Source of the DNA: CBDHFN01 sp965262605
GTDB lineage: Bacteria; Pseudomonadota; Alphaproteobacteria; JASGCL01
Assembly: GCA_965262605.1 (NCBI GenBank)
Contig: CBDHFN010000001.1
Coordinates: 142,406-206,405, forward strand
Length of the DNA stretch: 64,000 nt
Reading direction: 5' to 3'
Shown: positions 42,372-51,186 of the stretch, one piece after another
Layout: each line of letters opens with the position of its first letter
Numbering within the stretch: the stretch's first letter is position 1
Made by a program: the position numbers and the translations under genes
The notes under the pieces: model-generated
The model's input: the letters and a program-made list of their open reading frames with translations, nothing else
The model's database searches: none
Told to the model about the DNA's origin: nothing

Positions 42372-42644
42372 TTAATTGCAGCAATCTTTTAATTCTTTGC
42401 CAGCTTTAAATTTAGGTTGTTTGCTTGCAGCAACTTGAATTTTTGCACCAGTGCGTGGGTTACGCGCGGTGGTTGCTTTGCGTGAAGCAACGCTAAAAGT
42501 GCCAAAGCCAACTAAGCGAACATCGCCACCGCTGGATAAAGTTTTGCTAACCACAGAAATAAATGCGTCAACAGCTTTTGCAGTATCAACTTTGGTTGCG
42601 CCGGTTTCTTCAGCGATTGCTGATACTAATTCAGATTTATTCAT
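42372..42644 (-). CDS. HU-type DNA-binding protein
   Basis: This is a 90-residue nucleoid protein. MNKSELVSAIAEETG starts the dimerisation helices, and GFGTFSVASRKATTARNPRTG is the DNA-binding arm with the conserved RNPRTG. The end is unusual: KELKDCCN, where most HU proteins have Ala-Val before the final Asn. A leader with an ATG-proximal GGAGATTC site precedes it. It could be hupA or hupB; in a genome with one HU the distinction has little meaning. Confidence 0.95.
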   Translation of the reverse strand: MNKSELVSAIAEETGATKVDTAKAVDAFISVVSKTLSSGGDVRLVGFGTFSVASRKATTARNPRTGAKIQVAASKQPKFKAGKELKDCCN

Positions 42645-42814
42645 AATGAATCTCCATATTAAGTTAATTTTTCACCTTGCGGTGAGGTTAAGTTTTTGCT
42701 TTTAAGCAATAAAATGTATAATTCAATTTTCATGCCTAGGTCAAGAATTAAATTCATTTTTTTAATATTTTTGTGCAAAAAAATAAATTTTTTCAAAAAA
42801 AGGCATGAAATTGC

Positions 42815-43429
42815 TTAATCTTTGGGTTGCGTTGCGACAAAAGAAGGCTTTGCCCCAATTTTCTTTAACCATTTTTTTAATTTGGGGCAAGATTTTTGCC
42901 ATTTTAATTCAGGCATTCTAAAATTAACAAATTCCAAGGCACAAGCAATGGTTATCACGCCCCAATCCAATGATTTTCGGTTAAATGTCGCAATTTCAGC
43001 CTCTAATTGAGCGCAAGCGGCTTCAATGGCTTTATATTGTCGTTCAAGATAAAAATCAGTTTTAGGAAAATCAGGGTTTTTTTCGTGGCGCATGGCGTGA
43101 TGGCGAATATTCATCGCCGCTAACATGATGCCATCGCCAATTGCCCAACGGCGCAATACATCAACTTGCTTCATGCCACTATTGGGTAAGAATTTTGTGG
43201 TTTTTGCCATAACTTGAAAATAAGCCAAAATTGCGTTAGAATCAAAAATATTCTGACCATCATCGGTGATTAAAACTGGTATCCTGCCCAAAGGGTTTTT
43301 TTCGCGCAAACTATTATCCGTCATGGGCATAGTTTTAATTATCTCTAATTTATTTTCTAAACCCAATTCTTTGGCGACAATCATTGCGCGTCTGCCGAAT
43401 GGGGTTGTGGGTGATGTTAATAATTTCAT
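42815..43429 (-). CDS. Glutathione S-transferase family protein
   Basis: This 204-residue protein has an N-terminal thioredoxin-like domain (MKLLTSPTTPFGRRAMIVAKELG, cited as landmark) containing the Pro-Phe-x-Arg motif seen in bacterial GSTs. NPLGRIPVLITDDG (cis-Pro) and IFDSNAILAYF (the SNAI glutathione contact) follow. The C-terminal part is all-helical. Substrate is unknown. It is transcribed divergently from birA, 61 bp away. Confidence 0.88.
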   Translation of the reverse strand: MKLLTSPTTPFGRRAMIVAKELGLENKLEIIKTMPMTDNSLREKNPLGRIPVLITDDGQNIFDSNAILAYFQVMAKTTKFLPNSGMKQVDVLRRWAIGDGIMLAAMNIRHHAMRHEKNPDFPKTDFYLERQYKAIEAACAQLEAEIATFNRKSLDWGVITIACALEFVNFRMPELKWQKSCPKLKKWLKKIGAKPSFVATQPKD

Positions 43430-43490
43430 TTATTCCTCCGTTAATTATTGCTTGCAATTTAAGCATATTTATCATAGTTTGTCAATTGCA

Positions 43491-44171
43491 ATGCGCGTAT
43501 TTTATTATGAAATTTTAGATTCCACCATGAATAAAGCTCAAGAATTAATTGATTCAGGGCATAAAAATTTTTTTGTGATGGCGAATAAGCAAACAAATGG
43601 GCGCGGGCGGCTGGGCAGGGCTTGGCACAGTGCAGACGGCAATTTATATTGCACCATGGTTGTGGAAAATTCTGCGGTTAATCTTAATGCGTATTTAAGC
43701 TTTTGCTTTGGCGTTGCGTTATTTGATGTTTTGCAAGAATATGATAAAATCTTACTTAACCACCCGAATCTTTGCTTGAAATGGCCCAATGATATTTTAT
43801 TCCATCATCAAAAAGTTGCGGGGATTTTGTGCCAAATACATAAAAATTGCGTGTTAATTGGTTTTGGGTGTAATTTTGTTGCGAATGATTGGGGTGGTTT
43901 TTTGCCGATAAAGCCTGATTTTCAAGAATTATTTGCTAAATTAGCCCGTAAATTCCAATATTATTATGAAATTTTGCAAAAATTCGGGTTTGTAGGTATC
44001 AAGCATCATTGGTTATCGCGCGCCATGGAAATTAACACGCCGATTCGCACCACAATTGGCACAGAAAAACAACAAGGCTTTTTTATGGGCGTTGATGATA
44101 CGGGGGGCTTGCTTTTCGCGCAAAATAATATTATCAAGACTATAATTGTTGGCGATATTGCCGTTTCATAA
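43491..44171 (+). CDS. birA: Biotin--[acetyl-CoA-carboxylase] ligase
   Basis: This enzyme attaches biotin to carrier proteins such as AccB. The 226-residue protein lacks the N-terminal DNA-binding domain of E. coli BirA, as is usual in alphaproteobacteria. Motifs: YEILDSTMNKAQEL, the biotin/ATP loop QTNGRGRLGRAWHS near residue 40, and LCLKWPNDILFHHQKVAGIL near 95. The C-terminus is a small SH3-like part (GFFMGVDDTGGLLF). I chose the start at 43491 because the homology begins there. An upstream open frame is antisense to the GST gene. Confidence 0.92.
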   Translation: MRVFYYEILDSTMNKAQELIDSGHKNFFVMANKQTNGRGRLGRAWHSADGNLYCTMVVENSAVNLNAYLSFCFGVALFDVLQEYDKILLNHPNLCLKWPNDILFHHQKVAGILCQIHKNCVLIGFGCNFVANDWGGFLPIKPDFQELFAKLARKFQYYYEILQKFGFVGIKHHWLSRAMEINTPIRTTIGTEKQQGFFMGVDDTGGLLFAQNNIIKTIIVGDIAVS

Positions 44172-44189
44172 ATGATTAATGGAGGAAGT

Positions 44190-45044
44190 ATGAAAAAATT
44201 AATTATATTGGCGCTTATCAGTGGTGTATTGGTTGCGTGTAAATCGGGTGAAGACGCGACAAGTTCAAAACTTTCCACGATTAATTATTTGATTAATGGT
44301 GATTTAGATTATTCTATCGCCGATGGCAAGCCACCGGTGCGTGCGGGCAAAGAATCAAAGAAAATTGAAATACGCATGGGTGATTGCAATGAATTACCCT
44401 TAATTATGCCGTGTGATGTTGATACGGATAGGAATCAAATTTTGCTTACTCCAAATTTAAATAACAAAGACACGACTTGGATTGGTTTTAGCGTGTTCGT
44501 TCCCAAGCAATTTCGCTCTTACCCAAAATTGCCGGTGATAATTGCCGAAATTGATCAATTTTATTTGGAAAAAAATATGAAATTTGGGCAAATTATAGAA
44601 TCGCGCCCGCCTTTATTCAGGTTTAATATTGTTGATGAAAGATTTTTTATTGATTATCACCAATTATCAGGCAATAGCTTGGGATTTGGCGATAAAACTA
44701 ACGAATTTCCAATTTCAAATTTAGATAAATTGCGCGACCGCTGGACTGATTTTATGATTGAAATAAATACGGGGACAAAGCCATATTTGAAATTATATGC
44801 GAATGGTAATTTAAAATTTGAATCAAATAAGAATTTAACCCAATTTCGCCCCGCAAAAGATTACCATTTTCGCTATGGCTTAGCGCGCAATATCAAATTT
44901 GCTAAATTAACTAAAGACCCTTATATAAGCGATGGTAATTTGCGCAATCGCTATCGGCAGTTAATTTATTTTGACGAAGTTCGCATGGGTTCAAGCCGAA
45001 GTGAAGTAGAAATTGCTGGCGATAAATTAACGCCACTAGATTAA
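44190..45044 (+). CDS. Lipoprotein with heparin-lyase-like (polysaccharide lyase) fold
   Basis: This is a 284-residue lipoprotein: MKKLIILALISGVLVACKSG has a lipobox with Cys at residue 17, and GGAGGA precedes the ATG at 44190. The mature part follows the jelly-roll polysaccharide lyase pattern (Pfam Polysacc_lyase): TTWIGFSVFVPKQF, PVIIAEIDQF, PPLFRFNIVDERFFI, then LRDRWTDFMIEIN and LKLYANGNL. Such enzymes cleave uronic-acid polymers. Whether this one is active or binds a glycan only is not visible. It follows birA by 18 bp. The gene end overlaps the convergent channel gene by 4 bp. Confidence 0.7.
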   Translation: MKKLIILALISGVLVACKSGEDATSSKLSTINYLINGDLDYSIADGKPPVRAGKESKKIEIRMGDCNELPLIMPCDVDTDRNQILLTPNLNNKDTTWIGFSVFVPKQFRSYPKLPVIIAEIDQFYLEKNMKFGQIIESRPPLFRFNIVDERFFIDYHQLSGNSLGFGDKTNEFPISNLDKLRDRWTDFMIEINTGTKPYLKLYANGNLKFESNKNLTQFRPAKDYHFRYGLARNIKFAKLTKDPYISDGNLRNRYRQLIYFDEVRMGSSRSEVEIAGDKLTPLD

Positions 45045-45610
45045 AAAAATTTTAATTGGTGAATGGGAACGACCCACATTATCGCAACTAAAACAAAAAT
45101 TAATAACGAAACATACCCATTAAAAAAAGCAATCGGAATGGCGGCTAAATGGCAAATCACGGAAATATATAATTTGCGCTTTTCGCGGTGGTAAAAATCA
45201 CTGGCGGCATCTTCAAATTCATTAGTTTTATTAATCATTAAAAATAATATAACATACGCCAAGGAACTTATCGTTAAAATGCCATCATAAAATAAAATAC
45301 TTATAAAATCTAAATTATACGAAATTAATAATTTTGTGCCATATGGAATTAACGACAAAACCAATAATAAAAATAAATTCGCCCATAAAATTGGCGGATT
45401 AACTGCGCGGGTAATATGCAATAAATGATGATGATTCACCCAAAAAACGCCAATAATAATGAAGCTGATGATATAGCTGAATAATTGTTGCAAAACTAAG
45501 CCGACCGCCTGCCAATCATAGCTTGTCGGTAATTTCAATTCCAAAACAACGATGGTAATAATGATAGCAATTACCCCATCGCTGAACGCTTCTAATCTTG
45601 ATTTATTCAT
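45041..45610 (-). CDS. TMEM175-family (DUF1211) potassium-channel-like protein
   Basis: This 189-residue membrane protein begins MNKSRLEAFSDGVIAIIIT, which carries the FSDGVxAI motif of bacterial TMEM175 K+ channels in the first helix. Five further hydrophobic helices follow, including ILWANLFLLLVLSLIPYG, which is also typical. The second of two adjacent ATGs (45608-45610) has better spacing from the GGGGA site than the first (45613). The physiological role is unknown. Confidence 0.85.
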   Translation of the reverse strand: MNKSRLEAFSDGVIAIIITIVVLELKLPTSYDWQAVGLVLQQLFSYIISFIIIGVFWVNHHHLLHITRAVNPPILWANLFLLLVLSLIPYGTKLLISYNLDFISILFYDGILTISSLAYVILFLMINKTNEFEDAASDFYHREKRKLYISVICHLAAIPIAFFNGYVSLLIFVLVAIMWVVPIHQLKFF

Positions 45611-45721
45611 CATTCCCCAAAAATACAAAAAATCAATCAATAAGTCAAATTAAAATAATTCTTGCAATTAGTTTATTTTCATTATATAAAAAAATTACCC
45701 CCCCAACCATCAAATATTTTG

Positions 45722-45739
45722 ATACCATATAATTGGTAT
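45722..45739 (+). promoter_or_regulatory. Palindrome upstream of sdhC
   Basis: ATACCA-TATAAT-TGGTAT is a perfect inverted repeat with 6-bp arms, followed by TATATTTTTG. It lies 34 bp before the sdhC ATG. It closely resembles the site upstream of metK, so both may be bound by the same regulator, or it may overlap a conserved promoter form. Confidence 0.5.
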
Positions 45740-45773
45740 TATATTTTTGTTTAAAATTGATGAAGAGGATATT

Positions 45774-46151
45774 ATGAACAAACGACCGCTTTCACCCCAT
45801 TTACAAATATATAAATGGCAATTTACCATGCTTACATCAATTTGCCATCGGGCATCGGGTATAATTTTAAGCGGCACCATATTATTATTAATTGCGTCAT
45901 TTGAATTTATTTTATATGGTAAAAATTTAGTAATATTTCTTGAATGGGCTTCAAGCCCAATGGGTAAAGCTATTTTAATGGTAATTACCCTTTCGTTTTG
46001 CTATCATTTGCTTAATGGTATTCGGCATTTATTTTGGGACGCTGGCAAAGGATTTGAGCTTGCAACCGCGCAAAAATCGGCATATTATGTCTTTTTTGGC
46101 ACGATAATTTTAAGCTTGCTAATTTTTGCCGTTGGATATGGGATTATTTAA
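45774..46151 (+). CDS. sdhC: Succinate dehydrogenase cytochrome b556 subunit
   Basis: This is the membrane anchor of complex II. The 125-residue protein starts MNKRPLSPHLQIYKWQFTM and has the SdhC signature SPHLQIY and SICHRASGIIL (quinone-site Ser/Arg). Three helices follow, with the haem His in CYHLLNGIRHLFWD. The start at 45774 follows GAAGAGG. One base separates its stop from sdhD. Confidence 0.95.
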   Translation: MNKRPLSPHLQIYKWQFTMLTSICHRASGIILSGTILLLIASFEFILYGKNLVIFLEWASSPMGKAILMVITLSFCYHLLNGIRHLFWDAGKGFELATAQKSAYYVFFGTIILSLLIFAVGYGII

Positions 46152-46152
46152 C

Positions 46153-46527
46153 ATGGATAAAATGATTACACCCATTAAACGCGCGAAAAATTTTGGTTCG
46201 GCGCAATCTGGTTCGCACCATTGGTTAGCGCAAAGAATAAGCGCGATAATTTTGATTTTTTTAAGCCTTTGGCTTGTGTTTTCTTTGGCGCATTCGGGGG
46301 GCATGGGCGCGGAATATTTTCTTGAATATTGGCATAATCCTTACCGAATCGGTTTATTTAATTTTACGATTTGGACGGCAATATATCACGCAGAATTAGG
46401 CTTATCCATCATTATCGGTGATTATATTCATCAAGTATTTTGGCGCAATTTTTTGTTAATTTTTATTAAAATTTTAGCCTTATCCATGGCATTTTTTGTC
46501 GGTTGGCAATTATTATATTGGTATTAA
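46153..46527 (+). CDS. sdhD: Succinate dehydrogenase membrane anchor subunit
   Basis: This 124-residue protein has three membrane helices and begins MDKMITPIKRAKNFGSAQSG. The HHWLAQRISAIIL segment and the haem-ligand region WTAIYHAELGLSIIIGDYIH are as in alphaproteobacterial SdhD. It is located between sdhC and sdhA with 1- and 15-bp gaps. The start at 46153 was preferred over an in-frame Met inside sdhC. Confidence 0.93.
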   Translation: MDKMITPIKRAKNFGSAQSGSHHWLAQRISAIILIFLSLWLVFSLAHSGGMGAEYFLEYWHNPYRIGLFNFTIWTAIYHAELGLSIIIGDYIHQVFWRNFLLIFIKILALSMAFFVGWQLLYWY

Positions 46528-46542
46528 GATTGGGAGTTAGCA

Positions 46543-48324
46543 ATGAGTTATGAAATTATCAATCATTATTACGATGTAATTGTTGTCGGTGCGGGCGGTG
46601 CGGGGTTGCGCGCCACTATGGGTTTAGCTCAAGCGGGTTTATCCACGGCGTGTATTACCAAAGTATTTCCGACAAGAAGCCATACGGTTGCCGCGCAAGG
46701 CGGCATTTCAGCCGCGCTTGGCAATATGGGTGAAGATAATTGGCAATGGCATATGTATGACACAATCAAGGGATCAGACTGGTTGGGCGACCAAGACGCC
46801 ATTGAATATATGGTGCGCGAAGCCATTCCCGCTATTTTAGAATTAGAACATTTAGGCGTGCCATTTTCCCGTAATGTCAAGGGCAAGATTTATCAACGCC
46901 CATTTGGGGGCATGACGACAAAATTCGGTGAAGGTCCCCCCGCGATGCGCACTTGCGCCGCCGCAGACCGCACAGGACACGCAATTTTACATACTTTATA
47001 TCAGCAATCATTGCGATGCAAGGCAGAGTTTTTTGTGGAATATTTCGCGCTTGACTTAATCATGGAAAATGGCGAATGCCGTGGCGTGATGGCGTGGAAT
47101 CTTGATGATGGCACGATTCACCGCTTTTTCGCGCATCAAGTCGTGTTGGCTACGGGGGGATATGGGCGCGCTTATTTCAGCGCAACTTCGGCGCATACTT
47201 GCACGGGCGATGGTTCGGCGATGGCTGCCAGAGCGGGCGTTGGCTTGCAAGACATGGAATTTGTGCAATTTCACCCCACGGGCATTTATGGTTCGGGTTG
47301 CTTAATAACCGAAGGGTCAAGGGGCGAAGGTGGCTATTTAACCAATAGCGAGGGCGAACGATTCATGGAACGATATGCACCTTCGGCGAAAGATTTAGCG
47401 TCAAGGGATGTTGTTTCGCGGGCAATGACGATGGAAATTCGCAATGGGCGCGGGGTTGGTAAAGAAAAAGATCATATTTATTTGCATCTTGAACATTTAG
47501 ATCCCAAAATTCTGCATGAAAGATTGCCGGGCATATCCGAAACGGCAAAAATCTTTGCTGGCGTGGATGTCAGACGCGAACCGATTCCGGTTATACCCAC
47601 TTGCCATTATAATATGGGCGGGGTGCCTACGAATATGTTTGGCGAAGTTGTGATGAATAAAAATGGTGATGTCAACGCCCCTGTGCATGGCTTGATGGCG
47701 GCGGGCGAAGCGGCTTGCGTATCGGTGCATGGCGCGAATCGCTTGGGGTCAAACAGCTTGCTTGATTTAGTGGTGTTTGGACGCGCGGTTGGCTTGCGTT
47801 GCGCCGAAACTATGAAGCCAAACCAAAAGCATCGCGCCGTTAAAAATGCTGGCGACGAAGCAATTGCAAGATTTGATAAAATCCGCCATGCTAATGGCAA
47901 AAGCAGAATTTCGGAATTGCGCTTAAGAATGCAACGAATCATGCAAAATAATTGCGCCGTATTTCGCGATGGCGATGTATTAAGCGAAGGCGTGCATAAA
48001 ATGCAAGAATTATGGCGCGATAAAGCCGATTGCCAAATTACCGACCGCAGTTTAATTTGGAACAGCGATTTGGTTGAAGCGTTGGAATTTGAAAATCTTA
48101 TCACGCAGGCAATGGCAACCATGGTATCCGCGCAAAACCGCCAAGAATCACGGGGCGCACATGCCCGCGAAGATTTTAGCGAGCGCAATGACGATGAATG
48201 GATGAAACATACGCAAATTATCGTCCAAGAAGATGGGCAAACTCAAATTACCTATCGCCCCGTGCGCATGAATACTCTCACTGATGAGATGGCGCCCATT
48301 CCACCCAAAAAACGCGTGTATTAA
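46543..48324 (+). CDS. sdhA: Succinate dehydrogenase flavoprotein subunit
   Basis: SdhA oxidises succinate to fumarate in the TCA cycle and respiratory complex II. The 593-residue protein has the FAD fold GAGGAGLRATMGLAQAG, the covalent-FAD His in TRSHTVAAQGGISAALG, and the active-site region FVQFHPTGIYGSGCLITEG. GEAACVSVHGANRLGSNSLLD and the C-terminal YRPV are also present. It is complete and standard in length. The usual next gene, sdhB, is not here; an acetyltransferase gene follows at 15 bp. Confidence 0.97.
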   Translation: MSYEIINHYYDVIVVGAGGAGLRATMGLAQAGLSTACITKVFPTRSHTVAAQGGISAALGNMGEDNWQWHMYDTIKGSDWLGDQDAIEYMVREAIPAILELEHLGVPFSRNVKGKIYQRPFGGMTTKFGEGPPAMRTCAAADRTGHAILHTLYQQSLRCKAEFFVEYFALDLIMENGECRGVMAWNLDDGTIHRFFAHQVVLATGGYGRAYFSATSAHTCTGDGSAMAARAGVGLQDMEFVQFHPTGIYGSGCLITEGSRGEGGYLTNSEGERFMERYAPSAKDLASRDVVSRAMTMEIRNGRGVGKEKDHIYLHLEHLDPKILHERLPGISETAKIFAGVDVRREPIPVIPTCHYNMGGVPTNMFGEVVMNKNGDVNAPVHGLMAAGEAACVSVHGANRLGSNSLLDLVVFGRAVGLRCAETMKPNQKHRAVKNAGDEAIARFDKIRHANGKSRISELRLRMQRIMQNNCAVFRDGDVLSEGVHKMQELWRDKADCQITDRSLIWNSDLVEALEFENLITQAMATMVSAQNRQESRGAHAREDFSERNDDEWMKHTQIIVQEDGQTQITYRPVRMNTLTDEMAPIPPKKRVY

Positions 48325-48338
48325 ATTAAAGGATAAAA

Positions 48339-48965
48339 ATGATTAATGAATTTGGACAAACGCTTGGCGAAATTGTGGAAAATTGGCAACCTGCTGAATT
48401 ACCCCAAGAAGTTGATATAATTGGCGAACATGTTATTTTAAGACCTTTGCATAATTTCACTGACCCGCAATTAATGGAAATTTTATATCAAGCTTTGCAT
48501 CACAAAGATTATTTAAAAAATTGGGCGTATTTAGCATATGGTCCCTATAAAAATTTTCAAGAATTTGATGATTTTATGGCAAATTGGCGGGCAAAATCTG
48601 ACCCATTTTTTTATATAATTATTAACAAATTAACAAATAATCCCGAAGGGATAATTTCATATTTACGCATTGACAATGCCGTTGGGGTAATTGAAATTGG
48701 GCATTTGCATTTTTCGTATTTAATGCAACGAAGCCCAAGGGCAAAAGATGCCGTGAATTTATTAATTGAACAAGCTTTTAAATGGGGGTATCGGCGCGTG
48801 GAATGGAAATGCAATAAATTTAACGAAGCATCTAACCTTGCGGCGCTTAAATATGGTTTTAAATTTGAAGGCACATTTCGCCAAGCCACGATTAACAAGG
48901 GTCGCAACCGCGATACGAATTGGTATAGCATCATTGATGCTGATAACTGGCATCGCATTCGCTAA
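48339..48965 (+). CDS. GNAT-family acetyltransferase (RimJ/RimL-like)
   Basis: This 208-residue protein has HVILRPLHNFTDPQLMEIL at the start of the fold, EGIISYLRIDNAVGVIEIG in the middle, and YRRVEWKCNKFNEASNLAALKYGFKFEGTFR (landmark, abbreviated in use) near the end. This is the usual strand-helix signature of RimJ/RimL-type N-acetyltransferases that acetylate small molecules or protein N-termini. It has a ribosome site (AAAGGATAAAA) and sits 14 bp after sdhA, perhaps co-transcribed. Substrate unknown. Confidence 0.85.
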   Translation: MINEFGQTLGEIVENWQPAELPQEVDIIGEHVILRPLHNFTDPQLMEILYQALHHKDYLKNWAYLAYGPYKNFQEFDDFMANWRAKSDPFFYIIINKLTNNPEGIISYLRIDNAVGVIEIGHLHFSYLMQRSPRAKDAVNLLIEQAFKWGYRRVEWKCNKFNEASNLAALKYGFKFEGTFRQATINKGRNRDTNWYSIIDADNWHRIR

Positions 48966-48988
48966 ATCCGCAAAAATAAGGAGATAAA

Positions 48989-50146
48989 ATGCCCAACAAA
49001 CCCCTAAGTGAAGTTGTTATTTTGGATTTAAGCCGCGTGCTTGCTGGACCATTTGCCACCCGAATCGCCAATGATTTAGGGGCAAGAATCATCAAAATAG
49101 AACCCCCCGAACATGGCGATGATACCAGAGCATATGGACCATTTATCAAAGATTTTTCGGGATATTTCTTATCGCTTAACCACGGCAAAGAATCCATTGT
49201 TCTTAATCTTAAAACCCAAGAAGACCGCGCAATTTTTGAACAATTATGCGCCAAAGCCGATGTTGTATTGGAAAATTATCGCGCAGGCACCATGGCAAAA
49301 TTAGGTTATGATTGGAAATTTTTTGAAAAAAATTACCCGCATTTAATTTATTGCGCCATAAGCGGTTTTGGGCAAACGGGTCCTTATTCCAATCGTCCAG
49401 CTTACGACATGGTTGTGCAAGCAATGGGTGGCTTAATGTCTATAACTGGCGAAGAAGGCGGCGAACCCGTGCGGGCAGGCTCCTCGTTGGGTGATATTAT
49501 TGCGGCTCTTTATGCGTCAATTGGTATTTCATCGTGCCTATATCGGCGTGAACGAACTGGCAAGGGATCATTCGTTGATATAAGTATGCTTGATTGCCAA
49601 TTGTCAATTTTAGAAAACGCCTTAATCCGATATTCAGTTGATGGCGAAATTCCCAAACCCATTGGCTCGCGCCATGCGACAATTGCGCCATTTGGGGCAT
49701 ATAAAGCCCAAGATAAACGATTTATTATTGCCGTTGGTAATGATACTTTATTCAAGCATTTATGCGATGCCCTAAATGCGCCTGATATTTTTGCTGACCC
49801 CGATTATGCCACGAATGATTTACGCGCCCATCATTATAAAGCCTTAACCAAAGATATTGAAGCAATTTTGGCAAATAAACCCGCTAAGGAATGGCTAAAT
49901 ATTATTGAAAAATTTGGCGTGCCTTGCGGTCCCATTAATAATATTGCCGAAGCCATGAACGACCCGCAAATTATTTCACGAAAAATGGTAGTTGAAGTGG
50001 AAGATGCGGAATTAGGGCATATCCGAGTCGCAGGCAATCCCATTAAAATCAATGATATTTATGATGATTACAAGCAACCGCCAGCCCCACGGCTTAACGA
50101 ACACCGAAGCAAAATTCTTAAAGATTTTGATATTAAAGCAGATTAA
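48989..50146 (+). CDS. Family III CoA transferase (CaiB/BaiF type)
   Basis: This 385-residue protein has the N-terminal LSRVLAGPFATRIANDLGA (CoA-binding), NHGKESIVLNLKT and the catalytic Asp region RPAYDMVVQAMGGLMSITG near residue 145. VPCGPINNIAEAMNDPQI follows toward the C-terminus. The family moves CoA between carboxylic acids. The acid used here cannot be told from sequence. Its stop overlaps the start of the next small gene by one base. Confidence 0.92.
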   Translation: MPNKPLSEVVILDLSRVLAGPFATRIANDLGARIIKIEPPEHGDDTRAYGPFIKDFSGYFLSLNHGKESIVLNLKTQEDRAIFEQLCAKADVVLENYRAGTMAKLGYDWKFFEKNYPHLIYCAISGFGQTGPYSNRPAYDMVVQAMGGLMSITGEEGGEPVRAGSSLGDIIAALYASIGISSCLYRRERTGKGSFVDISMLDCQLSILENALIRYSVDGEIPKPIGSRHATIAPFGAYKAQDKRFIIAVGNDTLFKHLCDALNAPDIFADPDYATNDLRAHHYKALTKDIEAILANKPAKEWLNIIEKFGVPCGPINNIAEAMNDPQIISRKMVVEVEDAELGHIRVAGNPIKINDIYDDYKQPPAPRLNEHRSKILKDFDIKAD

Positions 50147-50442
50147 TGAATGATTTTACCCAATTTGCCTTAACCGAATATAAAAATCACCAAGAATATT
50201 ATCTTGAAAGACAAGATAAGTTTCATGAAATTGTGGTAATTTTGCTTTGGCAAAAATATTGCAAATTATACGATGTTTATTCGCATAACCAAGGTTTATT
50301 ATTTTTCATTAAGATCTTATATTATATTTTTGTGGTGCCGTTAAGATTTACCCGCCGAAAATACCCGAAGCGATGGATTTTAAAACTTGAAATTAGCATG
50401 GAAATGCTTTTAATAAAAATATTATCATTTAATACGAGGTAG
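50146..50442 (+). CDS. Small unknown protein
   Basis: This is a 98-residue protein, aromatic-rich with a possible membrane-associated stretch (GLLFFIKILYYIFVVPLRF) followed by a basic patch (RRKYPKRW). The start codon overlaps the preceding stop (TAATG) and cmk starts 4 bp after its end, so it is in the CoA transferase-cmk transcript. I do not recognise it. Confidence 0.6.
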   Translation: MNDFTQFALTEYKNHQEYYLERQDKFHEIVVILLWQKYCKLYDVYSHNQGLLFFIKILYYIFVVPLRFTRRKYPKRWILKLEISMEMLLIKILSFNTR

Positions 50443-50446
50443 AACC

Positions 50447-51088
50447 ATGCAAAAAATCATCGCCATTGATGGCGTTTCTGCCAGTGGCAAGGGAACTTTG
50501 GGGCGAAAAATTGCCAATGCCTTAGATTTTGCTTATTTAGATACGGGCAAATTATATCGCGCCGCGGGGTGGTATTTATGGCATAATGGGCTTGACGCGC
50601 ATGAAACCGCCAAAGCTTGCGAATTTATTCGTGATTTGGATGTTAAAATCCTGCAACAACCTGATTTAGCCTTGGAATCTGTGGCGAAATATGCGTCAAT
50701 CTTGTCGGCTGAACCGACAATTCGCCATGCTTTATTGGAATTTCAACGAAATTTCGCAAAAAATTCGCCCAATGGGGCGATACTTGACGGCAGGGATATT
50801 GGCACAATTATATGCCCCGATGCCCCAATTAAATTTTATATTATCGCCGATGCGAAAATTCGTGCGCATCGCCGTTTTTTAGAGTTGCAATCTTTGCAAG
50901 GACATGCTAATGAAGATTTGATTTTAGCTGATTTATTGGCAAGAGATGACAGGGATATGAACCGCGCCATCGCTCCTTTAAAGCCTGCGGTTGATTCTTT
51001 TCATTTGGATACTAGCCAATTAACGCCAGACCAATGCCTTGAATTAGCTTTGCGCCATGTTAAGACGAAACAACCAGATTGGTTTTGA
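50447..51088 (+). CDS. cmk: Cytidylate kinase
   Basis: Cmk phosphorylates CMP/dCMP. The 213-residue protein has the P-loop IDGVSASGKGTLGRKIA, LDTGKLYRAAGWYLW, GAILDGRDIGTIICPDA and the lid region LLARDDRDMNRAIAPL. The usual DGVSASGKGT form is intact. It precedes rpsA, a pairing found across proteobacteria. GAGGTAGAACC supplies the ribosome site. Confidence 0.96.
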   Translation: MQKIIAIDGVSASGKGTLGRKIANALDFAYLDTGKLYRAAGWYLWHNGLDAHETAKACEFIRDLDVKILQQPDLALESVAKYASILSAEPTIRHALLEFQRNFAKNSPNGAILDGRDIGTIICPDAPIKFYIIADAKIRAHRRFLELQSLQGHANEDLILADLLARDDRDMNRAIAPLKPAVDSFHLDTSQLTPDQCLELALRHVKTKQPDWF

Positions 51089-51156
51089 ATATAGCTCTAA
51101 GCATTATCAATCACCACAAACAACGAGCCAAGCCTTAGCGCAAGTTAAGCATATAG

Positions 51157-51174
51157 TTAGTATGTAAATACTAA
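51157..51174 (+). promoter_or_regulatory. Inverted repeat just before the rpsA start
   Basis: TTAGTAT-GTAA-ATACTAA ends 12 bp before the rpsA ATG and next to the AGGA ribosome site. As a stem in the leader it could affect S1 translation, which is autoregulated in E. coli. As DNA it could be an operator. Confidence 0.4.
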
Positions 51175-51186
51175 ATAGGATAAATA

